NCBI GenBank assembly: GCA_018433585.1
Contig: JAHDQW010000002.1
Coordinates: forward strand, 144,080 to 208,079
Direction of reading: 5' to 3'
Length of the DNA stretch: 64,000 nt
DNA from: Candidatus Praeruminimicrobium purgamenti
GTDB lineage: Bacteria > Elusimicrobiota > Endomicrobiia > Endomicrobiales > Endomicrobiaceae
Shown: positions 49,301-54,162 of the stretch, piece by piece
How the letters are laid out: every line of letters begins with the position of its first letter
How positions within the stretch are numbered: the stretch's first letter is position 1
Notes under the pieces: model-generated
Database searches by the model: none
The model's input: the letters and a program-made list of their open reading frames with translations, nothing else
What the model was told of the DNA's origin: nothing
Position numbers and translations under genes: made by a program

Positions 49301-51431
49301 CTTTTGCATTTACAGCTGCATCTATCTGAGTTTCAGACATTTCTGAGCCTGAATCATAAGCTACAACAATATGCAGTTTCTGCGATGGCATAAAAGAAAT
49401 GCTGTTGCCTGAAACAGTTTTCAAAACATCTATTACTTTTTGATTTATTTTTTTTCTTGCAGACTGTGAAATTTCCAAAATAACTGACGGTGCGGCATAT
49501 TTTATATTCCCGAAATATCTGGCGATCATATCAAGGTTTTTTGAAGCATCTACCTTCGTATAAGTCTGTATAGAGCCGCTGTTATCAAGTAAATACTCAT
49601 ACGTGCTTTCCATACCATTGTTAGATTTATCTTTATACGTAACGGAAATTTTTACATCAGTTGAAGACAAAGAATCTACAGAACACTTTCCCAAAGAAAT
49701 ATTCCCCGAAGATTTTGAACCGGAAACTTCTCTTATTACGTCATTTATGTATTGAATTTTTACTTCCTGTGACAACGAAGTATTTAAATTCAATTCCACA
49801 AAAGCGCTTGCAAGTATTTTAGGAAAACTTATATTTAAAGGCTCTTCTTCTATCGGCCTTATATTAACCGTATCGTTTAAGATATCAACATATTCCTGTA
49901 TAGTTTCCAAATACACATTATTTGATCCGGGATCGGTATGAGTTACCTTAGGGGTCAAGACAATATAAGATATTTTCCTTTCATCAAATATTTTTTCAAG
50001 CCCTTTAGTGTGGAAACCGCCTGTTATTACTAATTTTATTTTTTTGTTTTTTAAGACGTTATCCAGATCGGTACCTTTTATCTGCATATCTCCGCCGGAC
50101 ACGCCGGACGGCACCAAGACATCCGCAAATATTTTGTCTCTTTTTAAATTGTTTTCATGATACTTTGACAACATTTGAGCATATTCGTCCAACTCTTTTG
50201 CCGTATTCTCGGAAAAATAGGAATTCCATATATGTCTGAACTCTGTAAATTTTTCTTTAAACCTGTAATAATCTTCAGTAGTTATATTGGCTGTAAAATA
50301 ATCTTTAATTGTAGGAATAAAATCAGCCAAAAAAGCCACTTCCTGCTCATACTTTGTCCTGCCGAGTTTAATATAAATATTGCTTATTAAATTTTTCTCT
50401 TCTTTTACGAAATTTATCGGGTTTATATTTTTATTAAATTCCAGGCATTCCAAATATTCTTCTAATTGCGGCAAATTATATTTATCGCATATCCCGTACT
50501 GTTTGGATAAGCTCAAAAGTTCAGAAGAAATATTTTCCATATTTGCGAAATTATTGCTTGTACCTGATAATTCTACATATTGTTTATAAGGAATTTGAGA
50601 TCTCAAAACAGTTACATAAGTTTTAAACTGCTGAGAAATTTTTTCAAGGTTTATGCCTTTCATTTTATTCAATAGAGAAAGATAAAGTTTCACGTTTTCA
50701 TATTTATCCAAAGGTTCATTAACTTTATTTGCAGCTTTTTCCAATTCTCCGTAATATGTTTTTGCATTAATCTTGTTCTTTTTAAATTTATAAGTTAATC
50801 GTTCAAGTTTTCTTATATCCTTGTTAAAATAATCTTTTTTTACGCTTTTGATCTCGCTGTCAAGCTGCCCGCATATAGTCGAAACTTGAGGATAAACTGA
50901 TAAAATTTTATTCAGCAGCTGTATATTCTCTTCATATATTGCATTATCTTCTATTCCTGTTATAAATTTATTTTTATCTTTGACTACGGAATAATATTCT
51001 GCGCCGCTTAAACGCCCCATATTAAGTAAAGATTCTATTATTTGGTTTCCGAATTCAGTTTTTTTCAAAGATGAAAGCAAAGACGTATCAACGCTTCCGA
51101 CAGCTCCTTCAAGATAAACTTGGTCCAATTTATAATTTTTATTTATCTGTTCTATTATTTTGGCTATATTTTTCTGTGTTTCAGGGTGACAGTGCAAATC
51201 CTGTATGTTTATTATTATTTCGTCGCTGTTGTAATATTTAGCATAAGTTATTTTACCTGCAGAAGAAGGAATAAATGTGTTAAATTGTGTATTGTTTCCG
51301 GAACCTGTACCTTCAAAATTAACAGAAGCATACCCTGCTTTTGGGTAAACTCCCGTAAACAAAAAAGCTCCGGCCGTTACCACAGAAATAAATTTGACGA
51401 AACATTTTCTTATGCTGTTTTTCTTAATCAT
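37347..51431 (-). CDS. Giant multidomain membrane protein: Tiki/TraB-like, CPBP protease and two phosphohistidine/ATP-grasp dikinase modules
   Basis: One uninterrupted 4,694-residue frame, over 500 kDa by length. Start: ATG 51429-51431, with GGAG 7 bases upstream; an in-frame ATG at 51473 would add 14 residues and overlap a terminator. Domains (residues from this start): signal-peptide-like 1-~36; a TraB/Tiki-like region ~50-510 (QDLHCH with H80; GGFHTKGLE with H474); a beta-rich part ~540-860; CPBP intramembrane protease ~865-990 (E883-E884, R888, H923, H978, N982); helical stretch ~1000-1500; module 1 ~1500-2725 (phosphohistidine H2126; ATP-grasp VRSSGVGED with R2531); helical spacer; module 2 ~3295-4548 (H3935; R4359); short C-terminus. 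No PEP/pyruvate TIM barrel is seen, so it is not an ordinary PEP synthase. Substrate unknown. It follows a small membrane-protein gene and a terminator. Confidence 0.88.
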   Translation of the reverse strand: MIKKNSIRKCFVKFISVVTAGAFLFTGVYPKAGYASVNFEGTGSGNNTQFNTFIPSSAGKITYAKYYNSDEIIINIQDLHCHPETQKNIAKIIEQINKNYKLDQVYLEGAVGSVDTSLLSSLKKTEFGNQIIESLLNMGRLSGAEYYSVVKDKNKFITGIEDNAIYEENIQLLNKILSVYPQVSTICGQLDSEIKSVKKDYFNKDIRKLERLTYKFKKNKINAKTYYGELEKAANKVNEPLDKYENVKLYLSLLNKMKGINLEKISQQFKTYVTVLRSQIPYKQYVELSGTSNNFANMENISSELLSLSKQYGICDKYNLPQLEEYLECLEFNKNINPINFVKEEKNLISNIYIKLGRTKYEQEVAFLADFIPTIKDYFTANITTEDYYRFKEKFTEFRHIWNSYFSENTAKELDEYAQMLSKYHENNLKRDKIFADVLVPSGVSGGDMQIKGTDLDNVLKNKKIKLVITGGFHTKGLEKIFDERKISYIVLTPKVTHTDPGSNNVYLETIQEYVDILNDTVNIRPIEEEPLNISFPKILASAFVELNLNTSLSQEVKIQYINDVIREVSGSKSSGNISLGKCSVDSLSSTDVKISVTYKDKSNNGMESTYEYLLDNSGSIQTYTKVDASKNLDMIARYFGNIKYAAPSVILEISQSARKKINQKVIDVLKTVSGNSISFMPSQKLHIVVAYDSGSEMSETQIDAAVNAKDTTNAVFSDTVKLSSFLTSSKVPLEGKIKLMPDGEVVLEMTNEAMISQIFELRNVLKKTDKYSFPKTVNMTLGRISDKNLFNAESLQSRQQLADLVSKLNNKIYEINKQNELSTIKSNLSLKAGYLSVTGDRDYLVVKVKPSSQTLSILNGLFKNTKSIIYNIYTCFIAPIWEETVFRFIPFAVSGLFVVNTGLILPSLSVLISGMAAFPLIHIATDKINSKIFGVKSNLNVKSLFISSAILTASYLAVSVVFPEMPLLALGVSSVMHSFYNVMSVSGKIKSGVLSIFNGGYSNTDERINSFVSTVRDFLKNSLTKSYGDNKNAAEHINSILNNLENTTSLSEKEKYDLFSKSVNDLFDFIVSFQNSKEYFNFNQLLEAVLISSPDLKDASGMSLFDKAVAFGIAEGRRTGSSRFKAQLLYIAEYFYNTDKTISDKIINVLYENAILPFPSPVNFSSLDKWEDEISSVIEKTKLYEYNYLNFAEFMYPLDKKYAYAVLKAMRKNGYCQTVPYVNFAKGYEWEKEFNESVLGQKDSDDILFGSANIKNESVNTRIIDEYKITLNDIIARFEYVKKNSKYEKTLGIKKQFDEILNKLKAAEGKSKGEKYKIANEQINALLNLFAENVETDSAFIMDVMETLAPLFVSAQSVSGIKSFDNLMNSLLLSEKKSFRPDFNSNEKVSYSFKLDFYKAFAKIYPVDKKSALQMLKSLHGEEKGEQPFFSYANWIPENIGDAYKNVPGEISDVIKTYEDLEAFYEAVGIDWDDPSEKSLIYDRYFHTYDYVKIMKMLPAYVIEGIKFLSDKPVYFRYKKSIKTKEAVRSLKTSDRFMFFNDILENNALALEDLNSADSRAMYASIAFLEKMIADLKQINEQHGNDAYESLNEIKKLFDNGEMTPEFVKEQKSLFSWHEPAMKDIRSLHTLINAVHQTAIADFTKIRDSMNKIDKSGMFIINPGKNQIPVYDFSEHKMKPEVRDFLSKLAEYNFGYYDNNKIMMKDGKLIWSKRLGVHSVDILINFDDINEGIRLSYYDSSRGDGGARRVSILAGVLSSIGFEITSFDNIVDKTGLENIGGVCGVKAVFRVENSLNVGENFAEAFYRVYRLMSRTKNLDYALEGKQDDDNDKGHIYGQYYVPSFTLDDFRRMKGDIKAVSAQISDKTLNEELFALYDNTKINREKTNGMDAVYDYLGISRDKRSIDTVIRMFVDGKIVVNKDTGNLELNRQYIPMQSVISAIKEDQNETFRQAQLINLIDYGNMSFVSEGYIGKMIAVEGILRLTDGYLSIKGVVDNERRRMKCAYVEYVDFNGVRRPLKYSELINILNDNGYAVKHQKERSISEKRETIKLLKEKIAVKRQSIEINGRGVSSGNGGYSSGVVTYNKDNIGDDSILIMSYTTPDDVEQISKIKGLITTSGGMLSHANITAREQKKSAVLASGRWEGNKLECTYYTAHGDISKRDGFQIREIEEHNVLLQEGDRIFINGETGDILLFNSINNEDLNILQKEIDKNNTVWIKNFLDEHKNDKNIGMIVEYLYLQSVNNEHLDKVFNMLLSWAENDVVRAKIKELNDKYIEDKLNAVNDALQNIKNIDDPNIAYSVIYRIEKQINSIKSLSKREDIEKTKNEIEAVKKDVKEKLISFIASFKSIILSLNKKESLTAEEKEKSVKLLEMAKVWNYFYGYPGIEQICGELEAKIINDKNAGNVIEQEIETFERITAGDVFKYGTKTTELAKIAKLIKDKHFSGVSVPHGIGISKNVLDIFFEQIGRGAEFKEMMMSFEKAVLSGDREQARRIGKTISDIIQTNDSEKLENYVKSLAVEGKMYAVRSSGVGEDGTSYAFAGMGETSLNVNFTDIYKNIKKSWESFYSYRSIDYMTDSRHIVMPAVLIQEMVPSVAKAGVIFTRDENGNLTEEVVWGLGEGLVSGRINPDHITLSLKDNKITYLRALDNMKKITEIKGGGTAQIRLTRDEQIERVIDESMIRRLSSAAFELEKNSGYPVDIEFAIDGNNEVYILQRRPITTLTVNESFSGIKEEKKEIDQKLVDKLISDLNGITRDRNLETIIKVKNILSNLPENAFDRYEMISDQINILFDIIKEDSSNSSRIYRNYLMQYIMPFIPFVNLRGTDESVLNYILNLLPVEQENEYLDIIRVCGDMIKQIYPISRSKATDIIRFLQQRNIVSYKNIPYSIKDALSEYKYEGLKSYYITVSEPGADPELKELLDSVIEKFKKMKLSDSDAAEKMDSYLKEFYFLSDKINVSTLPLLEYQLNSAMNDLALNTSLSAEERTLILDGILSLCEQITAKNEALDKNILTKINKIALESYNITRNMKAFDRIISFLLFAAEKTDNIDRSETNGLAVEYLSKIALNIYEPVKKDSGEKKEYAERERVCLDIFTRLSEASPRNMSVYRFLFNTNQYESVEGINLSDKTFGILFNAVKKNKLANVVCQVPYKDSDIIYSDKLVDMFAALTDNLNIVRTYGNLYESGDNGAKIVLGVIKKLYATAGNTALSAEERKKAVFALAALASSSLYSRINDGKILDSEKINESIKALGISSFLKPAEAYISNIFGSSRYSRADAKDVYEFTSLIKYLPDEVLNGAEIVQKPPVYLKTDGETNMSDENVRKLVERFDTLQEILNYNVLALGMFENLNQSMSEKDFNNIVDCLKKMIDGFIKIDEIHGRQAQHALENILSSMEKINEDSIRKQTVISKWDFDTIGEIKEIHTLINAVHQTSIYDFKKSIGDVGVANRHIKTITATQDNTSILAYDLSDNKINKDIVSLISTLATKKLPDPVGGSGRYKIEDFMCKDDILVWTTRLFVHSVDVFMNFGDSDRGITIYYHEGGRNTGNAERVRYFKTILEKFGFNVEADMKVDYGSSSGVCGLKAVLNKDYGLNDTTDMVDVASKVILLFKYSNMLDWDLGELYDQYSYNSYLQTFDNLVEKFMDGEIWVGYAPTPTDCFGEKGQNMTKRIEKPRGNMVQFYNSVLSYLGLEKIPSREKGYNIEQPKIDKYFNKTIERAYIEGRIIIDENGKLRKNENYDIMPSIMTDISNNISETSKQSRIVNLLNRYEFSYRTLGYVGSLIAVTGVMKLVNGDKLFVKGVMNPYTRRMKYAMVELVTDNGHRKLTSDELISLLSGEGYDISNQEWVGTRERQMIKNLLERKIQSIDSPEVRCTSTSDGNGIYVAGNITFDRKNVKEDNILVVPYTTPDDVEAIKTSKGIITTGGGILSHAAITTREFKKPSVVVNGAAWVDNEAEIQYFLSEGDIETVNGFQLQKIKAKNLLLKEGFRVLMNGETGTVLLFNDIDTKLLDELQECIRKNDERLIIDFMKKNEDNKDIRRLVEYIYFQSIGNSNLKQVLFALFSNEMPESVRAKIKELNQGYIQDKIRNITEGMENVKSIDNVNIAYGIIEMLSKKFELIKTTEKIDDLEKLKEEILSLEKEIKDRLYIYLNLLISDARMYLEKEKLGINDIRKIINIINTATVYDFFVPESEERADLKSMSRELKQLLALLDIKTKGYLMKDEVVGVNKEITTFDGIHEEDVNKFGSKTTELAKMYRLLKDEKGVYVPEGMGVSIDVLELLFNLVGRDGDSKILKDFEKAVKDKDNAAAAAIAEKILNLIDEKDVSPSRLEFENFLKNKISEFAVSGVKYSVRSSGVGEDGSSNAFAGMGETKLNVSAENVYENIKECWKSFFSERCISYMIKSGQVVKPAVLIQEMVNVEKAGVVFSRNKYGNETIEVVYGLGEGLVSGALTPDTINVDINNGEIIEYSVADKQFKIVPTEDGTAKEAVKQGVKARALNAETVKRLTEIIRILEKDSGYPIDVEFGIKDGNIYILQRRAITTFDTSSKKNGKDKKAFVKPDLKQLITVVSGDVSAESEVFVNIANPENTDEAISVYLKKADEGRSVFIVDGKYGSLIKDGRIISLLIERINSDPVVMKKFNANLSVFSRVDNGEIGILPVSDLIDNAVLEKSININVESVRNILSAA
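37788..41549 (-). repeat. Dikinase module copy 2 inside the giant gene
   Basis: Protein-level repeat, residues ~3295-4548. Order: helical segment with ILNYNVLAL and IHTLINAVHQTSIYDF; alpha/beta part with HSVDVFMNFGDSDRGI; swivelling domain with phospho-acceptor H3935 (GGGILSHAAITTRE); ATP-grasp with VRSSGVGEDGSSNAFAGMGE and closing YILQRRAITTF. The counterparts in copy 1 lie 1,797 to 1,828 residues earlier. The copies are clearly diverged, so the duplication is old. Confidence 0.85.
43257..46934 (-). repeat. Dikinase module copy 1 inside the giant gene
   Basis: Protein-level repeat, residues ~1500-2725. Order as in copy 2: ILENNALAL and LHTLINAVHQTAIADF; HSVDILINFDDINEGI; swivelling domain with phospho-acceptor H2126 (GGMLSHANITARE); ATP-grasp with VRSSGVGEDGTSYAFAGMGE and closing YILQRRPITTL. 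Both copies keep the catalytic-looking residues, so both may be active. Confidence 0.85.
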
Positions 51432-51448
51432 TGTTATTCTCCGTAAAA

Positions 51449-51480
51449 AGAAAAAACCCACTTCAAACAGCAAGCGGGTT
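51449..51480 (-). terminator. Terminator/attenuator between the small membrane gene and the giant gene
   Basis: Arms 51472-51480 and 51455-51463 (AACCCGCTT/AAGTGGGTT, one G-U pair), 8-base loop, then six T on the minus strand. It overlaps the last codons of the upstream gene and ends ~20 bp before the giant gene's ATG, whose only recognised promoter lies beyond it. Expression of the giant gene may therefore depend on read-through. Confidence 0.78.
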
Positions 51481-52023
51481 AATATATTCTCTGTTAATTT
51501 TATTTAAATAAACATATATTTTTTTCGCCGAAGCAAAAAAAAGCAACATCACAATAAAATAAAAACCGCTTTTGCGGTATAAAGAGTTATTTCCTGAATA
51601 ATAAATCAAAGGCACATATAAATTGACGTATGTTAAAAAGGATGAACCATCCTCCGGCAAAAATTTTAGAATTTTAATATTTTGAATCTGTTTGTTTTCA
51701 ATAAGAATAACATCTTTTGAAGAACGGGAAACAGGCGTGGAATCTTTTTTCTTTTCGTTATCCCGTGAAGTCGTTTTTAACCCAATACTGACTGACAACG
51801 ATTCATTTATTTTTTCAATAGTTCCCGAAATAAAAAAAATTGCCGAAAAAACATCTTTCTGAATTGACGAAATTGCAGCTAAATCATCACGGTCATATTT
51901 AAGCACAAAAGAAGAAAACATGCTGTTAAAGCAAATAAACACAACAATAAAAAGACACAAAATTTTTGATAAATATTTTGCGTAAAAATTTTTATTGGCA
52001 GTAATAACAGTGTTCTTTATCAT
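51463..52023 (-). CDS. Unrecognised bitopic membrane protein upstream of the giant gene
   Basis: The 186-residue protein has an N-terminal hydrophobic segment (~19-42: KILCLFIVVFICFNSMFSSF), a polar middle region (~45-150, Lys/Ser-rich around TSRDNEKKKDS), and a C-terminal hydrophobic segment (~153-170: GFYFIVMLLFFASAKK). This predicts two membrane passes with a periplasmic domain of ~110 residues, or a signal peptide plus anchor. No family is recognised. It has a strong promoter but a very short leader and no clear Shine-Dalgarno before the ATG. Its last codons form part of the terminator preceding the giant gene, so the two are arranged as a regulated pair. Confidence 0.72.
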   Translation of the reverse strand: MIKNTVITANKNFYAKYLSKILCLFIVVFICFNSMFSSFVLKYDRDDLAAISSIQKDVFSAIFFISGTIEKINESLSVSIGLKTTSRDNEKKKDSTPVSRSSKDVILIENKQIQNIKILKFLPEDGSSFLTYVNLYVPLIYYSGNNSLYRKSGFYFIVMLLFFASAKKIYVYLNKINREYINPLAV

Positions 52024-52041
52024 AATAATATACTCATAAAA

Positions 52042-52069
52042 AGTATAAGATATTTTCAGATTTTGTCAA
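52042..52069 (-). promoter_or_regulatory. Near-consensus sigma-70 promoter of the small membrane gene and giant gene
   Basis: Minus strand TTGACA (52064-52069), 16-bp spacer, TATACT (52042-52047). The predicted start lies only ~12 bases before the ATG at 52023, giving an unusually short leader. Confidence 0.72.
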
Positions 52070-52169
52070 CTACTTTATATTCTAAATTATGTATTAATTA
52101 TTATACAAATTATAAAAGGCAATTGATATAAGGAATGTGAAATTTTTATAAAATATTGAACAGAGGATT

Positions 52170-53423
52170 TTACTTTGAAAATTCAAATTCGAATTTACCT
52201 ATTCTTACCGTATCTCCGACTTTACAGCCTTTTTCTTCAAGAGCAAGTTCTACGCCCATTTTTTTCAATATATTTTGGAATCTTCTCAAAGCTTCATCTT
52301 CATTGAATCTTGTCATTTCAGCCAAAACTTCTACTTTTTTACCGCTGACGACAAAAATACCGTCTTCATCCAATGTTATGATAAAATCGGGTTCATATAT
52401 ATATTTTTTTACAGGAATTGAATCTATTTCTTCCTCATCTATAGGCAAATCGAGAAGTTTTACAACATCAGATATCAATTTATCAATACCTTCTTTTGTT
52501 ATATTTGATATCGTATATATTTTTTTATCTTTAACTTTCTTTTTAAATTGTTTAACATTTTCAAGAGATGTATCCATATCTATTTTATTTAAAGCTATAA
52601 GCATATGCTTTTTTGATAAAAATTTAGAATATTGTTTTAGTTCTTTTTTTAATATTTTATAAACTTCATACGGATCTTTGCCGTCAAATCCGCTGACATC
52701 TATCATATATATAAGAACTTTTGTTCTCTTTATATGACGTAAAAATTCAAAGCCAAGTCCTTTCCCGTGGCTTGCTCCCTCTATAATACCCGGAATATCT
52801 GCAATAACGACCTGCCTGTCGTTTAAAGAAACGACTCCCAAATTAGGTTCCAATGTAGTAAAAGGATAATCTGCAATTTTAGGTCTCGCAGAACTTACCA
52901 CGGATAAAAAAGTTGATTTTCCGGCGTTAGGAAAACCGACAAGCCCGACATCCGCTATCAATCTGAGTTCCAAATCAATTTCAGAACTTTCTCCAGGCTC
53001 GCCTTTTTCGGCGATTCTTGGAACAGTATTGGTTTGAGTCTTAAAAGAAGAATTTCCCCTTCCTCCGCGGCCGCCTTTTGCCACCAATACCCTCTGACCT
53101 ATTTCTTTTAAATCAGCAAATAATTCATTGTTTTTATATATAACTGTTCCCAAAGGAACTTTTATTATTAAATCTTTGCCGTATCTGCCGTATTTATTGC
53201 TGGTTTCTCCCTTTGCTCCGTCTTCTGCATGAAACTTAGGTTTATACGATAAATCCAACAACGTAATTTTTTTATTATCAGTTTCAATAAAAACATCGCC
53301 TCCTTTGCCGCCGTTACCGCCGTCGGGACCGCCAAAGGGGACATATTTTTCTCTTCTAAATGAAATACAGCCGTCGCCACCGCGACCGGCTGTAATAAAA
53401 ATTTTTGCTTTATCTATGAACAT
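52170..53423 (-). CDS. obg: GTPase Obg/CgtA
   Basis: A ribosome-associated GTPase acting in 50S assembly and stress control. The 417-residue protein has a glycine-rich N-terminal Obg fold (AGRGGDGCISFRREK, GGPDGGNGGKGGDV), a G domain with P-loop GFPNAGKS (near residue 165), DIPGIIEGASHGKGLG and NKID, and a C-terminal OCT domain (FVVSGKKVEVLAEMTRFNEDE). It ends the rplU-rpmA-obg operon, 9 bp after rpmA. Confidence 0.97.
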   Translation of the reverse strand: MFIDKAKIFITAGRGGDGCISFRREKYVPFGGPDGGNGGKGGDVFIETDNKKITLLDLSYKPKFHAEDGAKGETSNKYGRYGKDLIIKVPLGTVIYKNNELFADLKEIGQRVLVAKGGRGGRGNSSFKTQTNTVPRIAEKGEPGESSEIDLELRLIADVGLVGFPNAGKSTFLSVVSSARPKIADYPFTTLEPNLGVVSLNDRQVVIADIPGIIEGASHGKGLGFEFLRHIKRTKVLIYMIDVSGFDGKDPYEVYKILKKELKQYSKFLSKKHMLIALNKIDMDTSLENVKQFKKKVKDKKIYTISNITKEGIDKLISDVVKLLDLPIDEEEIDSIPVKKYIYEPDFIITLDEDGIFVVSGKKVEVLAEMTRFNEDEALRRFQNILKKMGVELALEEKGCKVGDTVRIGKFEFEFSK

Positions 53424-53432
53424 TTTTCTTTG

Positions 53433-53690
53433 TTATATAGAAGTTTCTACATTAACAAAACATCTATCTCCCGCTCTTCTTATAAACTTTACTGTTCCTT
53501 CAACTTTAGCAAACAACGTATTGTCTTTTCCCATACCGACATTTACGCCAGGATGATACTTAGTTCCTCTCTGCCTTACAATAATCGCACCGGCCTGAGC
53601 AAACTGATCGCCGTATATTTTTACGCCTAATCTTTTCCCCTGGGAATCTCTGCCGTTACTTGTTGAACCCTGCCCTTTTACATGTGCCAT
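53433..53690 (-). CDS. rpmA: Large ribosomal subunit protein bL27
   Basis: bL27 reaches toward the peptidyl-transferase centre. The 85-residue basic protein begins [20 protein letters not shown] and has the family core [19 protein letters not shown]. There is no cleavable N-terminal extension of the Firmicutes type. It lies 18 bp after rplU in the standard rplU-rpmA-obg order. Confidence 0.97.
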   Translation of the reverse strand: MAHVKGQGSTSNGRDSQGKRLGVKIYGDQFAQAGAIIVRQRGTKYHPGVNVGMGKDNTLFAKVEGTVKFIRRAGDRCFVNVETSI

Positions 53691-53708
53691 TCTTTTCTCC
53701 TAAAACAT

Positions 53709-54023
53709 TTAAGCCTTGATATCAACTATTTCTACTTCTGTAACATACTGCCTGTGACCCTGCATTTTTTTATAACCTTTCTTAGGTCTTTTCTTAAAAA
53801 CAAGAATCTTAGGCAATCTTTTTTGTGCGATAACTTTTGCAACAACGCTGGCGCCTTCTATTACCGGTTTGCCTACGGTTGCTTTATCGCCGTCAGCTAT
53901 CATTAAAACCTGATCAAGGACAACTTCCTGTCCTTCTTCAGTTTCACCTAGCTTTTCAACAACAACATTCATTCCTTTTTCTACTTTGTACTGCTTTCCG
54001 CCCGTCATTATTATTGCATACAT
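53709..54023 (-). CDS. rplU: Large ribosomal subunit protein bL21
   Basis: A 104-residue ribosomal protein beginning MYAIIMTGGKQYKVEKG and ending with the basic FKKRPKKGYKKMQGHRQ motif and TEVEIVDI. It heads the rplU-rpmA-obg operon. GGAG lies 7 bases before the ATG, and the promoter is at 54049-54077. Confidence 0.97.
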   Translation of the reverse strand: MYAIIMTGGKQYKVEKGMNVVVEKLGETEEGQEVVLDQVLMIADGDKATVGKPVIEGASVVAKVIAQKRLPKILVFKKRPKKGYKKMQGHRQYVTEVEIVDIKA

Positions 54024-54048
54024 TGACTTACTCCTTTATAATCTGTAT

Positions 54049-54077
54049 AATTTATCAAAATTAATAAAATATGTCAA
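54049..54077 (-). promoter_or_regulatory. Promoter of rplU-rpmA-obg
   Basis: Minus strand TTGACA (54072-54077, full consensus), 17-bp spacer, TAAATT (54049-54054). An alternative -10 (TATACA) lies a few bases downstream with less suitable spacing. Confidence 0.5.
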
Positions 54078-54106
54078 GGCTTATTAAAAAGACTTTATAA
54101 TATTAC

Positions 54107-54141
54107 AAAATTAAGATACTTTTGAAAAGTATCTTAATTTT
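54107..54141. promoter_or_regulatory. Perfect 35-bp palindrome in the divergent region before the aminotransferase gene
   Basis: Arms of 17 bp (54107-54123 and 54125-54141; AAAATTAAGATACTTTT and its complement) around a single G. A TATAAT at 54096-54101 would start the plus-strand transcript right at the palindrome, so the leader RNA would begin with this hairpin, just before the Shine-Dalgarno (GAGGA, 54148-54152). It may be a protein operator, a 5' stabilising hairpin or a terminator-like element. Confidence 0.55.
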
Positions 54142-54162
54142 ATGTGTGAGGAAAAAAACATT

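Noticed and set aside
37347..51431. Annotating the giant gene as PEP synthase or pyruvate, phosphate dikinase
   Set aside because: The ATP-grasp and phosphohistidine domains fit, but the order is reversed, both are duplicated, and the PEP/pyruvate-binding barrel is not seen.
51432..51473. Upstream in-frame ATG extending the giant protein by 14 residues
   Set aside because: The extension overlaps the terminator stem and lacks a Shine-Dalgarno. ATG 51429-51431 has GGAG at ideal spacing and begins a signal-peptide-like sequence.
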